A stretch of 64,000 bases of DNA from Trichomonas vaginalis G3 (lineage: Eukaryota; Parabasalia; Trichomonadida; Trichomonadidae): assembly GCF_026262505.1 (NCBI RefSeq), contig NC_067206.1, positions 24,319,896-24,383,895 of the forward strand. Reading direction: 5' to 3'. Below the pieces are notes generated by a model, which saw only the letters and a list, made by a program, of their open reading frames with translations, was not told the DNA's origin and did no database searches. Shown here piece after piece: positions 46,483 through 57,353 of the stretch; the stretch's first letter is position 1, and every line of letters starts with the position of its first letter. Made by a program: the position numbers and the translations under genes.

Positions 46483-46586
46483 TTATATAAAAATAAAATA
46501 AAAAATAAAATAAAAAATAAACTTAAAAATTAATGATATCACCACCATCACACGTATGAAAACATCCATTTAAATTTAGGTGAAGT

Positions 46587-46600
46587 GGTGAGATCTCACC
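46587..46600. promoter_or_regulatory. AGATCT-centred palindrome between two small genes
   Basis: GGTGAGATCTCACC is a perfect 14-base palindrome followed by TGTTTTTTCACCTCTTTTTTCACC-type short repeats. The same palindrome with the same preceding GGTGAAGT occurs at 57309-57322, and related AGATCT palindromes occur in the element 1 repeats and at 58490, 58571 and 58852. Confidence 0.6.
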
Positions 46601-46641
46601 TGTTTTTTCACCTCTTTTTTCACCCTGTTGAATTCATTGCT

Positions 46642-46869
46642 TTATAACTCTTCTAACTTCTTCTTAAGTTCAGCAATGTTGTCCTCATGAAGTTTAATCT
46701 TTCTCAAAATTCCTTCTTTATCTAATGGTTGCTTTATCTTTCTAAACTGAACTCTACCATCCTTCATAGTATGAATGTAAAAACCTTCTGGAATAGTTCC
46801 TGATTTAATGTATTCTACCAAAAACTTTTGTTTCATTGCTTCAGTGACTTTATTTGTCATTTCAATCAA
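46642..46869 (-). CDS. Small hypothetical Polinton protein, 75 residues
   Basis: The product starts MIEMTNKVTEAMKQKFLVEY with a second possible ATG four codons on, and ends in a charged coiled coil (ILRKIKLHEDNIAELKKKLE). No family is recognised. The frame is open. Confidence 0.5.
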   Translation of the reverse strand: MIEMTNKVTEAMKQKFLVEYIKSGTIPEGFYIHTMKDGRVQFRKIKQPLDKEGILRKIKLHEDNIAELKKKLEEL

Positions 46870-46906
46870 TAAAAATTTTAATATTAAATAAAAATAACGT
46901 ATTTTT

Positions 46907-47358
46907 TCAGTAAGGAAACGCAGGAGTTTTACGATTTATTTGAGGAGTAGTTCTGGTTTAAATGTTGAGTCGGTTTAGGAGTGACTTTTGAACAGGAGTT
47001 TGTACTTCCATAGGTTCAGGAGTCATTGAATGTTTGTTGTGAAGGCGTTGGTTTTGGCGAAGGTGTTGGAGTTTGTTTAACTTCAGCTACTTCAGTATTA
47101 TTTACAACATTTGCTTTATTTCTTTTCAACATCATAACTGCTCCTGCTGTAGCTAGCAAACCTAGGGGAGACCATATTTATATAAGGACTTGACCAAATG
47201 CTATTTTTGACAGGAGCTAGTGGAACACCTAACCTTGGTGAGACTGCTCTTTGCCATTGTGCAGCTCGTAAGAAATATTCAATAGGTGCTCCATAATCGT
47301 TTGGTAAAGTTTGTTTCATAGATGGTGAAGGTTCACGAGAGCTTGATGAAGAACTCAT
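46907..47358 (-). pseudogene. Membrane-anchored proline-rich protein, broken
   Basis: The locus starts MSSSSSSREPSPSMKQTLPN. It has a hydrophobic segment with SPLGLLATAGAVMMLKR near the middle, typical of a single transmembrane helix with a basic end. A TPTPSPKPTPS proline-rich tail follows. It could be a virion membrane or minor protein. About two breaks. Confidence 0.45.
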
Positions 47359-47388
47359 TTATAAGCTTTAAAAATAAACGTTCATCCT

Positions 47389-47511
47389 TTATTCCTCACT
47401 GTCGTCAGTTGCTAAGTTATAGTCGTCAAGTCTTATTATTGGTATGCCTGACTGTCTTACTTGTATTGCAAAGCAACAATCCTCATAAATCCAATAAGTG
47501 GCTTGGTACAT
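47389..47511 (-). CDS. Small acidic protein, 40 residues
   Basis: An open frame MYQATYWIYEDCCFAIQVRQ followed by SGIPIIRLDDYNLATDDSEE starts ten bases after the end of the capsid gene on the same strand. Spacing and non-random content support a real gene; no family is recognised. Confidence 0.45.
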   Translation of the reverse strand: MYQATYWIYEDCCFAIQVRQSGIPIIRLDDYNLATDDSEE

Positions 47512-47520
47512 TTTCAGTTG

Positions 47521-48952
47521 CTAGTTCAATAGGTCTTTAACAGACAATTTGTATGTTATTGGAGCAGTAGATGTTTGACCTTGCTGGAAGCAAAAGTCCA
47601 CTTCTGTTGGAAAACCACATAAGAAATGTGTGTTGTCATAGCTATCCCATTTATGTTCCACACTACCATCATCCACCAATGACTCATAACATCTTCATTA
47701 AATCCTATCATATCATTGTTTGTATTGCAAGCGTTCGCAACCATTTCATAAAATACAGGTCCATATGATTTTTCAGGTTCTGCAGGCATATTTCCATAAG
47801 CTCCCATGGAAAGCTGAAGATATTTAAACTTAGGGTTCTCAAAATTAACATAATAGTTGTCTTTCTTTCTAAATAGTGCCCAAATACTTTTAACATTAAT
47901 AGGCGTATAAGCTGCTGTAAATGTTGCACTTGAACTATCTGTATTCTTTGAGAATGAACCGTCCATAGGAATCCAATCCATAACTTTAACAGGAAAACAT
48001 AAAGCCTCGTTTGTATAATGTTCTACAAGTTCTGTATAAATGTTAGGGTCTAAAGAGAATGACTTTGGATGAATGAAACATTCATTAAAATCCATCTTTG
48101 TTCGAAATAGTTGCTGGGTTACAGTTGTAATAGTAACTGTTCCACTAGCTTCTACTGCCTTCGTTATCATAGTGAATGGTTCATTCCATGGAACAAATTT
48201 ATTTGTCGTGGATTTGAATCTGAAGCAAATACAACTTTAAGAGTTGGATGAAAGCAACGATATCATTTACAGATATAGATGTGCATTGTAAGGCGTCGCT
48301 ACTGAACTTTACTTTAAGCTGAATGTTTCCTGCAAATGCAGGAATAAATCGAATAGCTTCTAATGGAAGGAATTCTAACAGGAATTCTTAAACGAAGCTT
48401 AAAATCAAATGATTTTCCTGCTGTAATTGGACCACTAACAATTTGTCCTGTTCTGCATGTTCCCGAATGACTCCATACATCTTCATGTCGAGTCTTTGAG
48501 AAAACATCTACTTTCTTTATTTGTTCGGTAGTTTGAGTTTGAAGTTATATATGCTTCTTCTCTTGCGTTGTCTTGAGAATATACGATACGACCATTTGCA
48601 AGGATTTGATATCCAGCAACCGCATAGAAAGCGTCATCGAAACCAATCCAAAATCCTGGTGGGTTTGTTTTATTGAACCTGAACCAATTTCTTTATCTAC
48701 AATAAATTGACCTTCCATTTTATACGTAATGAATGTATTGTAAAGGTCCAACATATTTTCACCAGGAGGTGAGAGATTGAATGTTACCCATGTGTTATCT
48801 TTAGCAGTTCCAGGTTGTGATGGAATCTTTGCGTCAGAATATTTTCTATTAGTGTCACCAATTTGAACTGCATTGTCTATGATATCGAAATATGAGCGAA
48901 TCTGATGAATATGCTCTGCTGGAGTAAATTCGTTTAACTGTTTCGTTCTGCA
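47521..48952 (-). pseudogene. Major capsid protein of element 3, broken
   Basis: The locus of about 480 codons contains beta-rich pieces such as FWIGFDDAFYAVAGYQILAN, a KLRIPLEFLPLEAIRFIPAF-type segment matching KLRVPLSSFLIFRFLRYLPN of element 1, and a C-terminal region with KMDFNECFIHPKSFSLDPNI and a tail QTSTAPITYKLSVKDLL. The shared segment in the shared position identifies it as a double-jelly-roll capsid protein. It is broken, with about five breaks. Start is approximate. Confidence 0.65.
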
Positions 48953-48984
48953 TGTATTTACTTCGGATAAAAATATCTATTACT

Positions 48985-49401
48985 TCATTATTCTCACTCT
49001 TCTTCTTGGCATTCGTGGTGGAAGTTGTTTCTTGACATTTTCAATGAACTGTACATTCTCTTTTGTCTCAACTTCTTTCACTGGCGGGTCAGGATTCTTT
49101 GACTCGGTTGTTTTTCAATGAAATTCACGAACTTTGCAATAAGCTCTTGATTCGTTATTGAAAGTACATCTGGCTTCTTTCTTCTGGTTCTATTGACTTT
49201 TCAGTTGAACAGAAGGTTTTATATGGGCTTCACCCTTGCCATACACCTTAATGTTGTCGCTTTCTGCATTCGCTAATGGAACCTTTCTTTTTCTTACGAT
49301 ATTTTACCATCTTTACTCTGACTTACGTAATAGAAAGGATGTTGTATTCCTCTTGCGTCATTTAATATAATAGACTCTCGCTCTGATTTTGACAAGCTCA
49401 T
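48985..49401 (-). pseudogene. Basic hypothetical protein, broken
   Basis: The locus starts MSLSKSERESIILNDARGIQ with HPFYYVSQSKDGK and continues with lysine/arginine-rich sequence. It is divergent from the basic protein at 49442. A DNA-binding core-type protein is possible. About four breaks. Confidence 0.35.
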
Positions 49402-49441
49402 TTTACATCGGTTAAATTTAATTTTGTTTTATCTGCAGTCA

Positions 49442-49711
49442 ATGACTCAGACAAGCCCTACGGACAAGACCCAAGGGGTCATAGATGTTGAAGCATTGAA
49501 GAAAGAAATTCGTGAGCAAATTTTATCCGAACTGAAGGAACAAAAACAAGAACAAAAGCCAGAGAGACCAAAGAGAAAACTTAGTGAAAAACAACTTGCT
49601 GCATTAGCTGCTGGAAGACAAAAAACCCAAGACTACTGGCGAAGAAAGCTAGAGAAGAAGCTGAAGCAAAAAAGAGTAAATGGTTTATTTTTATCCGAAT
49701 TAAATGTATAG
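49442..49711 (+). CDS. Basic coiled-coil protein, 89 residues
   Basis: I chose the ATG at 49442 (MTQTSPTDKTQGVIDVEALK). The product is a charged helix with many lysines (EIREQILSELKEQKQEQKPE and KRKLSEKQLAALAAGRQKTQ). The basic, helical composition fits a DNA-condensing or core protein, which is inference. Its last eight bases overlap the start of the next gene. Confidence 0.55.
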   Translation: MTQTSPTDKTQGVIDVEALKKEIREQILSELKEQKQEQKPERPKRKLSEKQLAALAAGRQKTQDYWRRKLEKKLKQKRVNGLFLSELNV

Positions 49712-50561
49712 ACAAATACCTTTAACTGTTGCGTTCAGTAGTGAAAACCCTGACGTCAAAATAAAGGGGAACAGAGTAACGTTTAAGTTTCCAACAGACT
49801 GGATTGTGAACATAAATGAAGAGAAGTACATTGGCATAACATCTATGTATATAACACGTGCTTTCAGAAAGGTTGACTTTATACTTCAAGTCGAGATAGA
49901 AAATGACGAACAGTCTTTTAGCGCCCAAAACATTCACATATACAAATACTTTAAAGACGATACAACATTGTTGCAATGTATGATTTCATTTAATGAGATG
50001 TTCGAGAAAAAGTTCAACATTGAAGTACAAACTTTACAGCCTTTACGTGAGTTTCTTGCACAACTGAAAGAAGAAGGTAGTCAGCCACAACTTATAGACT
50101 TTCATTATGAATTTAATGAAAATGCTGATGGAACTCATGACTGTCAGTTTGTTATATATTCACCATTCAATGAAGTCGCTAAAAAGAAAGAAAATCCATT
50201 ACGTATAAGATTTCAAATCTCTGAACCCAATGATGATTTCAAGAATGTTTTCAATTATGATGCAATGCTTCCGAGGAAAAATGAATTTTCAAAGATTGTA
50301 ACACCTGGCATTTGGGATAGAAAGCAAGCTATATTATATTCAAACTTAAGTAAGGGAGTTGAAAATGAGTTCATTGGTCATACAAGAACTTCACCACTTC
50401 CTAACCCTAAATACTATAAATTAACTGGCTTCAATCGTGAGTTTTGGATAGACATGTTCTCCACTCATGACCATAAAGCACCTGTTTTGCTACCTCCAGA
50501 CCATAAGGACTGTCTCTACATTGAAGCACAACTCTTAAACTCTACCATCGCAGTATTGTAA
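49704..50561 (+). CDS. Hypothetical Polinton protein, 285 residues
   Basis: The product starts MYRQIPLTVAFSSENPDVKI and is beta-rich, with VTFKFPTDWIVNINEEKYIG, TSMYITRAFRKVDFILQVEI and a C-terminal stretch LYIEAQLLNSTIAVL. The sequence pattern of many short strands and one glycine-containing loop is like a jelly-roll minor virion protein, but I recognise no family. The frame is open and overlaps the preceding gene by eight bases, suggesting a linked pair. The polymerase gene converges on it from the right. Confidence 0.6.
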   Translation: MYRQIPLTVAFSSENPDVKIKGNRVTFKFPTDWIVNINEEKYIGITSMYITRAFRKVDFILQVEIENDEQSFSAQNIHIYKYFKDDTTLLQCMISFNEMFEKKFNIEVQTLQPLREFLAQLKEEGSQPQLIDFHYEFNENADGTHDCQFVIYSPFNEVAKKKENPLRIRFQISEPNDDFKNVFNYDAMLPRKNEFSKIVTPGIWDRKQAILYSNLSKGVENEFIGHTRTSPLPNPKYYKLTGFNREFWIDMFSTHDHKAPVLLPPDHKDCLYIEAQLLNSTIAVL

Positions 50562-50566
50562 ATGAC

Positions 50567-50665
50567 CTCATAGGCTTCGCCCTTGCCGCTAGCGGCTTAT
50601 TTTTATCACGAATGACCTCATTGCTGACAAAAATAAATGACCTCATTATTTTTCTCATTCATGAC
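50567..50665. repeat. Intergenic GC-rich motif and CATGACCTCA-type repeats
   Basis: The spacer between convergent genes holds GGCTTCGCCCTTGCCGCTAG followed by CGGCTTA, a short GC-rich palindromic motif also seen in variant form at 54226-54263 and 58890-58925. Four AATGACCTCA-like steps occur as well. Confidence 0.55.
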
Positions 50666-50666
50666 C

Positions 50667-53600
50667 TCAGAACTTAAGCTTTCTTATGAATGAAGTCTTA
50701 GTCTGAATAGAGAAGTTAAACTTTTCAGCAAAGCAAGGACTAGAAGACTTACATAAGTCAAATCCAATCTCTTGACCATCATAAAGTGCTTTATATAACT
50801 TCATAACACTGAACTCAGAGTCTTTGTCAAATTTTCCTTGCGGAACCATTAAACCTTTATCTTCATCATAGAAACACTGAACAGAGTCAAGAAACATTTC
50901 ATTAGCGGTTAAAGCAATAACATCTTGCTTCACGCCTTTCATTCTGCAGTGAAATGCAACTTCATTTAAATCATTCGTGAGTAAGTCTATGTAAGTCTTC
51001 TTTCCACAAAATATTGACTTGTATGCTAAACTTTGTTTTCCAGGTGTTATTTCTGCGAAGTCAGAATGAAATTGACCAAGGTTTTTACCAATGAGAACTC
51101 TTCCATAACGTTTCTCAAACTCTTCACGAGTTTTGGTATATCTTCATTATACAGTGCATCGAATCTGTATCGCTATAGGCTATATACAAACCCATATCTT
51201 CAGCAGTACAGAATACTTCACACATTATTCTCTTCGACATAGACAGAATGTTAACACCAAGTGGACAGAAGTTAAAGTGTCTGCAAATGCTTTTCGTTAG
51301 CTTGAAAATAGTTTTATCTGAACCATCCAAACCTTCGAACTTCACTATATGGTTGTAGTTTCTGATGGCATATCTTATAGCATCTTTGTCATCTACTATG
51401 GTTATTTTTGACTCAATAGGAGATAGAATAGTTTTGCCATAAATACTGTTCAGAATGAGCTTTATATTTTCTTGCAAAGGATTTCCTTCTTTCTTATACT
51501 TTAACCTTAACTCAAACAACTTCTTTACTTCATCTCTTATTCTAATATCTCTGTTTCCATCGTAATAGTATCCTTGCAACACTTCACATTTGACACCTTG
51601 ATATTTTATGAGGTCTTGTAATGTTATATGGTCAACATACATTAAACAGCAAGTGTTTGAACTTCTGGGAACGTTAAGTTCTGGATTTAGTTCAGGGTCA
51701 CAAACTATTAAAGGAAAGTGTCTATGTATTCCAATCTCTGTTATCTTAATGAGAACAAAGAAGCCAGACATAAACTTTTCACCAATGGGTTCCTTTTGGT
51801 CGTCATCGAATAAATGTCTCATGAGATACTCTGTGCTTAACATCTCATCCTTCAATACTTTTGGAATTCCTTCTAAAGTATAAAGTCGATAGCTGATGGA
51901 TATAATGAAACAGCGTCGAAGTCAGCAATGAGTTTCTTTTCGCTCTTTTGTTTCATGTTATCTGACAACATACATCTTCCACCTTGAATGCATCTCGAAA
52001 TAAATTCTCTTGGTTTATTTGAGAGGTCATATAAATTTCCATTCGGGAATACACTCTGTTCTCAAACAATTTGTTAGCAATAGAACAAATACTAACGTAG
52101 TCATAAACGTTTAAATCAAATTCTTTCAATAAGTCATTGCGGAACTTTACAAAACCTTCTCTTAAAATTCTTACATCTTGTTTGCAGTAAAACGTGCTAT
52201 ATTTTTCTAAGTCGAAGTGGTTCTCATCTATTCTGCAACCTTTAATGGAATCTATGTTTTTCATGAATGTATCTGCATCCCGGATAAACTTACATGCTTC
52301 AGAAATGACACCAGTTCTGTTGTCATTTGCTAACAAAACACTGCTGTAGTAGTTATGGAAATACTTCTTTCGGTCCTGTTTGTAAGTTAAACATAGCAGG
52401 AAATAGTTTAAGCTTCTTATTTATAACACTGTAAGAGTCTTTTATAATAATTGCCCTTCCTTTATATAAGCCAGTTATTTGCATTGTTCGTGAACCTTTA
52501 ATGATGGGAGTTCCTTTCACTTCTGTCATGTGTCTTAAGATGAAGTTTATATCATAGCTGAGGTTATGGAAATATATTAAACTCTTGTCAGGAAGTCGTT
52601 CCAAAAATTCTGTTGCACAGTTCTGACCCCAAATGCTTTCACTCACTGAACCATCTTCACTGTCGTAACAGATGTTAAAAGCTTTATGAAAGCCATCGGT
52701 ACTGCACTCAAAGTCAGCAAAGAAAACGTGCTCAGGAATGAACTTGCACTTATTTTTATTTACTTCTTTTGACTCTGCTTTCTTCTTCAGTTGTACACAA
52801 TACTTTGGAGCATATGTCAAATCTTTAAATGGTGCAAGGTTCTGTTTATATAAGTCAGTCGTATATGTGAAAAGTTCTCCATAAGAAATAGGTTCGAAAT
52901 ATTTGCACTCCCACAATGTTTTCATAACATCCCATACGGTTAGTTCTATCCATGCAACAATGTATTTACCATCTCTCATTGTATATCTTCATCTGTTTTC
53001 AATGTTCATTCCACCACACTCCTTCAAGATTTCTATATAGTTGCGAATGAAATATGTTGTCATTGGTAATCTTTCGTTTAGCATGTAGTGGTCTTCAACA
53101 AGAAGTAAGTCAATAGTTCGAACAGTTTCACATTCTTTTGGTATGTATCTCTTTATTTCATTATGTCTTGAGTCATTGAATAACCAATGGTAACATTAAA
53201 TGCTATACCTGTTGTGTCAGAAATTTCTTGTACTTTACTTTGAGGAAAGTCTCTAACACGAATGACTTCTCTCATGTGGTCAATAGTTTCTTCATTACTC
53301 CAGCCTGAATGCAAGCATAAACGAAACAATTGTCTTCTGTCATAAGTGCTGCAGTTCTTTTGTTCAATTCATTGAAAATTTGGTAGCGTTCAAGATTTAT
53401 AGGTAATGTGCAAAGATACTTCCAGAACTGACCGCTTCTCTTCTTATAAAACTTCTTTTCACCATTATCTTTCCAAAAGCTTTCTATAAGTGCTGGGTTT
53501 CCTGTTTGCTTAAGAGCTTCCAAAATGACTTTCTGGTCATTTGTCAGTGTGCTTTCATCTCTATATGGTCGTTTGTGGCTTTCCTTTCTTAACATCTGAC

Positions 53601-54422
53601 ATCGTTAAGCCTTCATATTCTGTTAAATCATACATCTTTATTTCAGTAAGATTCTTTATGTTTGTCAAGAAGAAGTCATAGTGCATTTCAACAATACCTG
53701 CAGCATTTGCTTCTATCTCTGATATAAAGTTCTCCTTCAAGAGCTGATGTAGTAATGTTCCAATATTATTGAGGTTTAACGTAGAACATTCATACTTTCC
53801 ACCAAGTTTATAACATACCATCCATCTTTGTTGGAGTTTATTTTAATCTTCTCTAAGAGTCTCATGAAAACCTTACCGAAATGTTTGTGTAAGTAGTCTC
53901 TGTTTGGTTCATCTAAAGCTTCGATGTTAAAGTCAATGAGTCTATTGCCTGACTTCACATTTCTCTTCCTATTCTCTTCATCTTTCTTTAACCATCTCTC
54001 ACCTTCTTTTGGTTTGTCGTCAATGGAACGAATGACATCGTTAGCTTTGCGAACTTGTTCTATAGCACTTTTAAACATCTCTCTTCTCTGTTGTTTCAGT
54101 GTGTCGTCTCTTCTTCTTGTTTCACCAACGTTTGCATTTGTTATGTCAAACATTTCTCTTCTTACTTCATGAGGTACTGAACGTCTATGATATAAGTCAA
54201 TAGCAACGTCATTTAAAGGAAATTTCTTGCATGGACTTCGTCCTCGCCGCGTTGCGGCTTTATGAACTCATGAATTCTATCATAACTTATTGCACCATTA
54301 TAGTCATTGAGGATGTCAGCGAGTGCTTTTTGTTTGTCGCGTAATTTTGCAACATCTATGTTAGCTTCTGTAAGAAGTTGTTTTATTTCCGAGTGTTCTA
54401 ACTTAGACAACTTCCGATACAT
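50667..54422 (-). pseudogene. Protein-primed family B DNA polymerase of element 3, broken
   Basis: The locus of about 1250 codons has the full order of a Polinton polymerase. N-terminal helical region (starting MYRKLSKLEHSEIKQLLTEA); a segment TEDNCFVYACIQAG near 53.3 kb; the 3'-5' exonuclease motifs FFADFECSTDG, LIYFHNLSYDINFIL and YCKQDVRILREG; then the polymerase palm with motif B KLILNSIYGKT and motif C YIAYSDTDSMH. It would copy the element from a protein primer. About seven breaks. It is one gene locus on the minus strand, flanked by plus-strand genes on both sides. Confidence 0.85.
54226..54263. repeat. GC-rich motif, copy 2
   Basis: CATGGACTTCGTCCTCGCCG followed by CGTTGCGGCTTTATG lies inside the upstream part of the polymerase locus. 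A near-identical block is at 58890-58925. It stands out against the AT-rich surroundings. Confidence 0.6.
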
Positions 54423-54512
54423 CTTTAGTAGGAAATAAAAAAATATTTTTTGAAAAAATTAGATTAGATTTTTTTAAGTTATTTTTCAAAATAATTTAAT
54501 ATTTTTATTTTA
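54423..54512. promoter_or_regulatory. Divergent AT-rich promoter region
   Basis: About 90 bases with TATTTTTT-type tracts (AAAAAATATTTTTTG and TTTAATATTTTTATTTT) lie between the divergent polymerase and 54513 genes. Similar T-rich tracts precede other element genes. Confidence 0.45.
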
Positions 54513-54984
54513 ATGAAACACATGCAAGATTGCAAGTTCTTTTCATACAATGCTCTCGCTACTGCCATCAAGAATGAGTTCAATGGTGCTTCAAACGTTA
54601 ATGTTATCTTTAACAAGAAGTTTGTGAAAGAATCTAAGTTTGGTCAGTATGTCAGACCATTAGCTATCGTCATTGACCGCAAACGTTATACTTCACAAGA
54701 GTTAGCAGTAGTTTTGAAACAAAAGAGTTTCTTCGTCAATGTCAAAGATACACACTATACTGTCATAAAGAACTCTAACATTGACTTCTTCAGTATTGCT
54801 TTAAATCTTTCCGAACAGAAAGAATATAAGGGGTGAAACAAATGTGAAATATTATCCTTCATCTCTGAAGACAATAACGAACAAAGATGTTATACAGAAA
54901 TTCTTACCAAAGGTTGAAGAAGCTTCTATTGACATTGACGAAGGAAGTGAAATGGTTGAAGAAATAGACCCTGAAGCTATTTAA
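54513..54984 (+). pseudogene. Small conserved Polinton protein of element 3
   Basis: The locus starts MKHMQDCKFFSYNALATAIK and aligns with the element 2 protein at 29167-29646 (ANNVNVIFNKKFVKES-type segment, then VRPLAIVIDRKRYTSQELAV). The tail is acidic (SIDIDEGSEMVEEIDPEA). It converges on the 51-residue minus-strand gene. It is a family shared by two Polinton lineages here; function unknown. About one break. Confidence 0.5.
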
Positions 54985-55002
54985 GCAAAAATATATTTTT
55001 GG

Positions 55003-55158
55003 TTAGTCTTCATATCGATATTTTACAACAATTCCCCAATGTATAAACTTTTCATACGCTTTTTCATAAGCTTTATATACCTTCAGAAATTTTGCATAAT
55101 CTTTTACATGTTGTTCGTTCTCTTCTTCTGTCATGAGTTCCGAATATTCTAAATTCAT
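55003..55158 (-). CDS. Small helical protein, 51 residues
   Basis: The open frame MNLEYSELMTEEENEQHVKD and KFLKVYKAYEKAYEKF is a short charged helix. It lies 18 bases beyond the end of the preceding plus-strand gene and has a T/A-rich leader on its own strand. No family is recognised. Confidence 0.4.
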   Translation of the reverse strand: MNLEYSELMTEEENEQHVKDYAKFLKVYKAYEKAYEKFIHWGIVVKYRYED

Positions 55159-55213
55159 GTTCTTTCATATGAGATAAAATTTTATAAAAAAATAAAATTA
55201 GCTTAGATTTTTT

Positions 55214-56036
55214 TTATTCTTCCTCTTTGAAGTTGTCGAAATATTCTGTTATCTTTTCCTTCAGTAGCGGTAAGTCTTCTTTGAAGGTAAGTATTGTACA
55301 ACCTTTCATATCATAGTGTGTTTGAGGAAGAGTATTTTGACAATTTCCTTTATTTGCTCATCGGTGTCATTGAAATCGGTAAGTTTTCACGATAGAACCA
55401 GTTTCTGTCAGATTTGTAAATCTTAGCAAGGTCGTAAAAGCTTTTGTTGTTTCTTCTGACTAAATGCAAATAACCATATCTCTATCTTCTTCTTTCTCCA
55501 TCTCTTCAGTATAATCATTACTTATAACTCTTTTCCTTTCCTTTTGGTACTGAACGTGGTATTCTTTTCTGTATGCTTTTGTCTTTGGATTCAATGACTT
55601 CATCTTTTGCTTGAAGTTTCTTTTCCATCTCTCCACGTTCTGCTTTATATAGTTCATCTAACATCATGAAAATATAACAAGCATAACGAGGTGAAGCCCA
55701 CATTGCTACAGCATTTACTAAAAGTCTATGAACATAATAACCTTTCAAACCAGGAGCCAAATTCTTGCGATTTTCGAATGGAATCTCTTCCCTCGGTTTT
55801 CCGAGGGAAGCAATCATATGAGGAAATTCTTCTAAAAGTTCTTTTGCCTGTTGGTTTTCAAACCAATGATAGGCTTGCTTTGTAGAACTAAGAGCATTCA
55901 TTATACTTTGCATTTGGTACATATCGTCTTTGACTGAACGAATGAGTCTCAATTGTTTGTTATACTGTATGTATTCGTATTCTTCATTTATGGCTTCATG
56001 AACGATAGCAGTTGTTGTGTTCTCTGATGTTGACAT
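55214..56036 (-). pseudogene. KilA-N protein with DUF3627-like tail, element 3 copy
   Basis: From the ATG at 56036 (MSTSENTTTAIVHEAINEEY) the product carries a KilA-N domain (about residues 30-130, with YHWFENQQAKELLEEFPHMI and the core NLAPGLKGYYVHRLLVNAVA), then a charged coiled coil (AERGEMEKKLQAKDEVIESK), and remnants of a C-terminal segment like that in element 1. KilA-N proteins bind DNA and are frequent in large DNA viruses. The domain itself is intact; the locus as a whole is broken, about two breaks. The start was chosen because the promoter-like block ends there. Confidence 0.7.
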
Positions 56037-56083
56037 TACTGTCTTTACATACAAAATAAAAAAATAAATAAAAATAAAATTAG
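56037..56083 (-). promoter_or_regulatory. Promoter-like block of KilA-N gene, element 3
   Basis: Read on the minus strand, T-rich tracts lead to TTTTGTATGTAAAGACAGTA directly before the ATG at 56036. It matches the blocks at 2645-2695 and 57191-57236. Confidence 0.5.
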
Positions 56084-56089
56084 CCTTTT

Positions 56090-56580
56090 TTTACATTATG
56101 ACACGAAGTGAAGATTTGCACTTCGTCAAATTTTATTAAAAATTAGCCTTTTTTTTACATTATGACACGAAGTGAAGATTTGCACTTCGTCAAATTTTAT
56201 TAAAAATTAGCCTTTTTTTACATTATGACACGAAGTGAAGATTTGCACTTCGTCAAATTTTATTAAAAATTAGCCTTTTTTTTACATTATGACACGAAGT
56301 GAAGATTTGCACTTCGTCAAATTTTATTAAAAATTAGCCTTTTTTTTACATGTATTTTTCAGCAACTTCGTCAAATTTTATTAAAAATTAGCCTTTTTTT
56401 TACATTATGACACGAAGTGAAGATTTGCACTTCGTCAAATTTTATTAAAAATTAGCCTTTTTTTACATGTATTTTTCAGCAACTTCGTCAAATTTTATTA
56501 AAAATTAGCCTTTTTTTTACATTATGACACGAAGTGAAGATTTGCACTTCGTCAAATTTTATTAAAAATTAGCCTTTTTT
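56090..56580. repeat. Tandem array of about 62-bp units with hairpins, copied from a gene end
   Basis: Eight or so units of about 60-64 bases contain AAATTAGCC, a T run, ACATTATGACACGAAGTGAAG, ATTTGCACTTCGTC and AAATTTTATT. CACGAAGTG and CACTTCGTC form a hairpin in most units. Some units instead hold ACATGTATTTTTCAGCAACT TCGTC, which equals the 3' end of the KilA-N/T5orf172 gene that starts right after the array. The array therefore looks like repeated copying of that gene end. Confidence 0.9.
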
Positions 56581-57190
56581 TACATGTATTTTTCAGCAAC
56601 TTCGTCAAATAATTTTATAGCTTTATCTATCTCATCTACTTCAAACGTTTCTTTACCTTTTATGGGAGCACCATACATTTTCTCAAACTTTTCGAGTAGT
56701 TCTGTTTCTGCGGCTCTCATATCATTAACGAACACAACCTTGACTCTATTGACTGTAGAGTCATATCTTTGAGTTATATTATATGTCCTTCCTATCTTAT
56801 ATCTTTTTGTGTTGAAGTCCCTCGGTTTCTGAACGATGTAAAGTAAGCCTTCACTGCAACGTTCCGTATCGAATGAACCATAAGTTATGAAGTTATATCC
56901 AACAACTGGGTCAATCCATAACAAAACTATTGGTATAAGACTTTGTCGATGAGATATGCTGTAGTTCCATAGAATCTTACTGATATCATAAGCTCAGGAT
57001 TTCTTGTCAAAATTTTCTGAGTTGAAGCATTTCTAACCCAGTGGTTTGTTTTCTTTTCAGATGGTGTCAGAATGTCTGACAAAGAATATTTGTTGTATTT
57101 CTTTGAGTATCTTACGTTTAAATCACCGATTCTAACCACTTTGGTGTCATTGTCAATCTTTCTAACTGTTTCAAACTCAATGTTTGACAT
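56580..57190 (-). pseudogene. KilA-N / T5orf172-domain protein, element 3 copy
   Basis: The locus starts MSNIEFETVRKIDNDTKVVR and is almost identical in sequence and length to the intact protein of element 1 (1993-2607), differing at a few residues (for example TPSEKKT for TLSEKKT). The C-terminal T5orf172 domain (GLLYIVQKPRDFNTKRYKIG) is well kept. It looks broken, about two breaks. The high identity to element 1 implies recent exchange between the elements. The gene end lies in the tandem array at 56090-56580. Confidence 0.75.
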
Positions 57191-57236
57191 TACTGTCTTT
57201 ACATACAAAATAAAAAAATAAATAAAAATAAAATTA
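57191..57236 (-). promoter_or_regulatory. Promoter-like block of KilA-N/T5orf172 gene, element 3
   Basis: The minus strand reads T-rich tracts then TTTTGTATGTAAAGACAGTA before the ATG at 57190, the same as the block at 56037-56083. Confidence 0.5.
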
Positions 57237-57308
57237 GCGTTATTTTTCGAACTAATGAAATTCATGAAATTTGGTCATTTTTCAGTAAAAATATATTTTA
57301 GGTGAAGT

Positions 57309-57322
57309 GGTGAGATCTCACC
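57309..57322. promoter_or_regulatory. AGATCT-centred palindrome downstream of the hypothetical 312-residue gene
   Basis: GGTGAGATCTCACC is identical to the palindrome at 46587-46600 and again followed by TTTTTTCACCTC-type steps. It lies between the KilA-N promoter region and the end of the next gene. Confidence 0.6.
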
Positions 57323-57353
57323 TCTTTTTTCACCTCTTTTCTCACCTCTTTTT

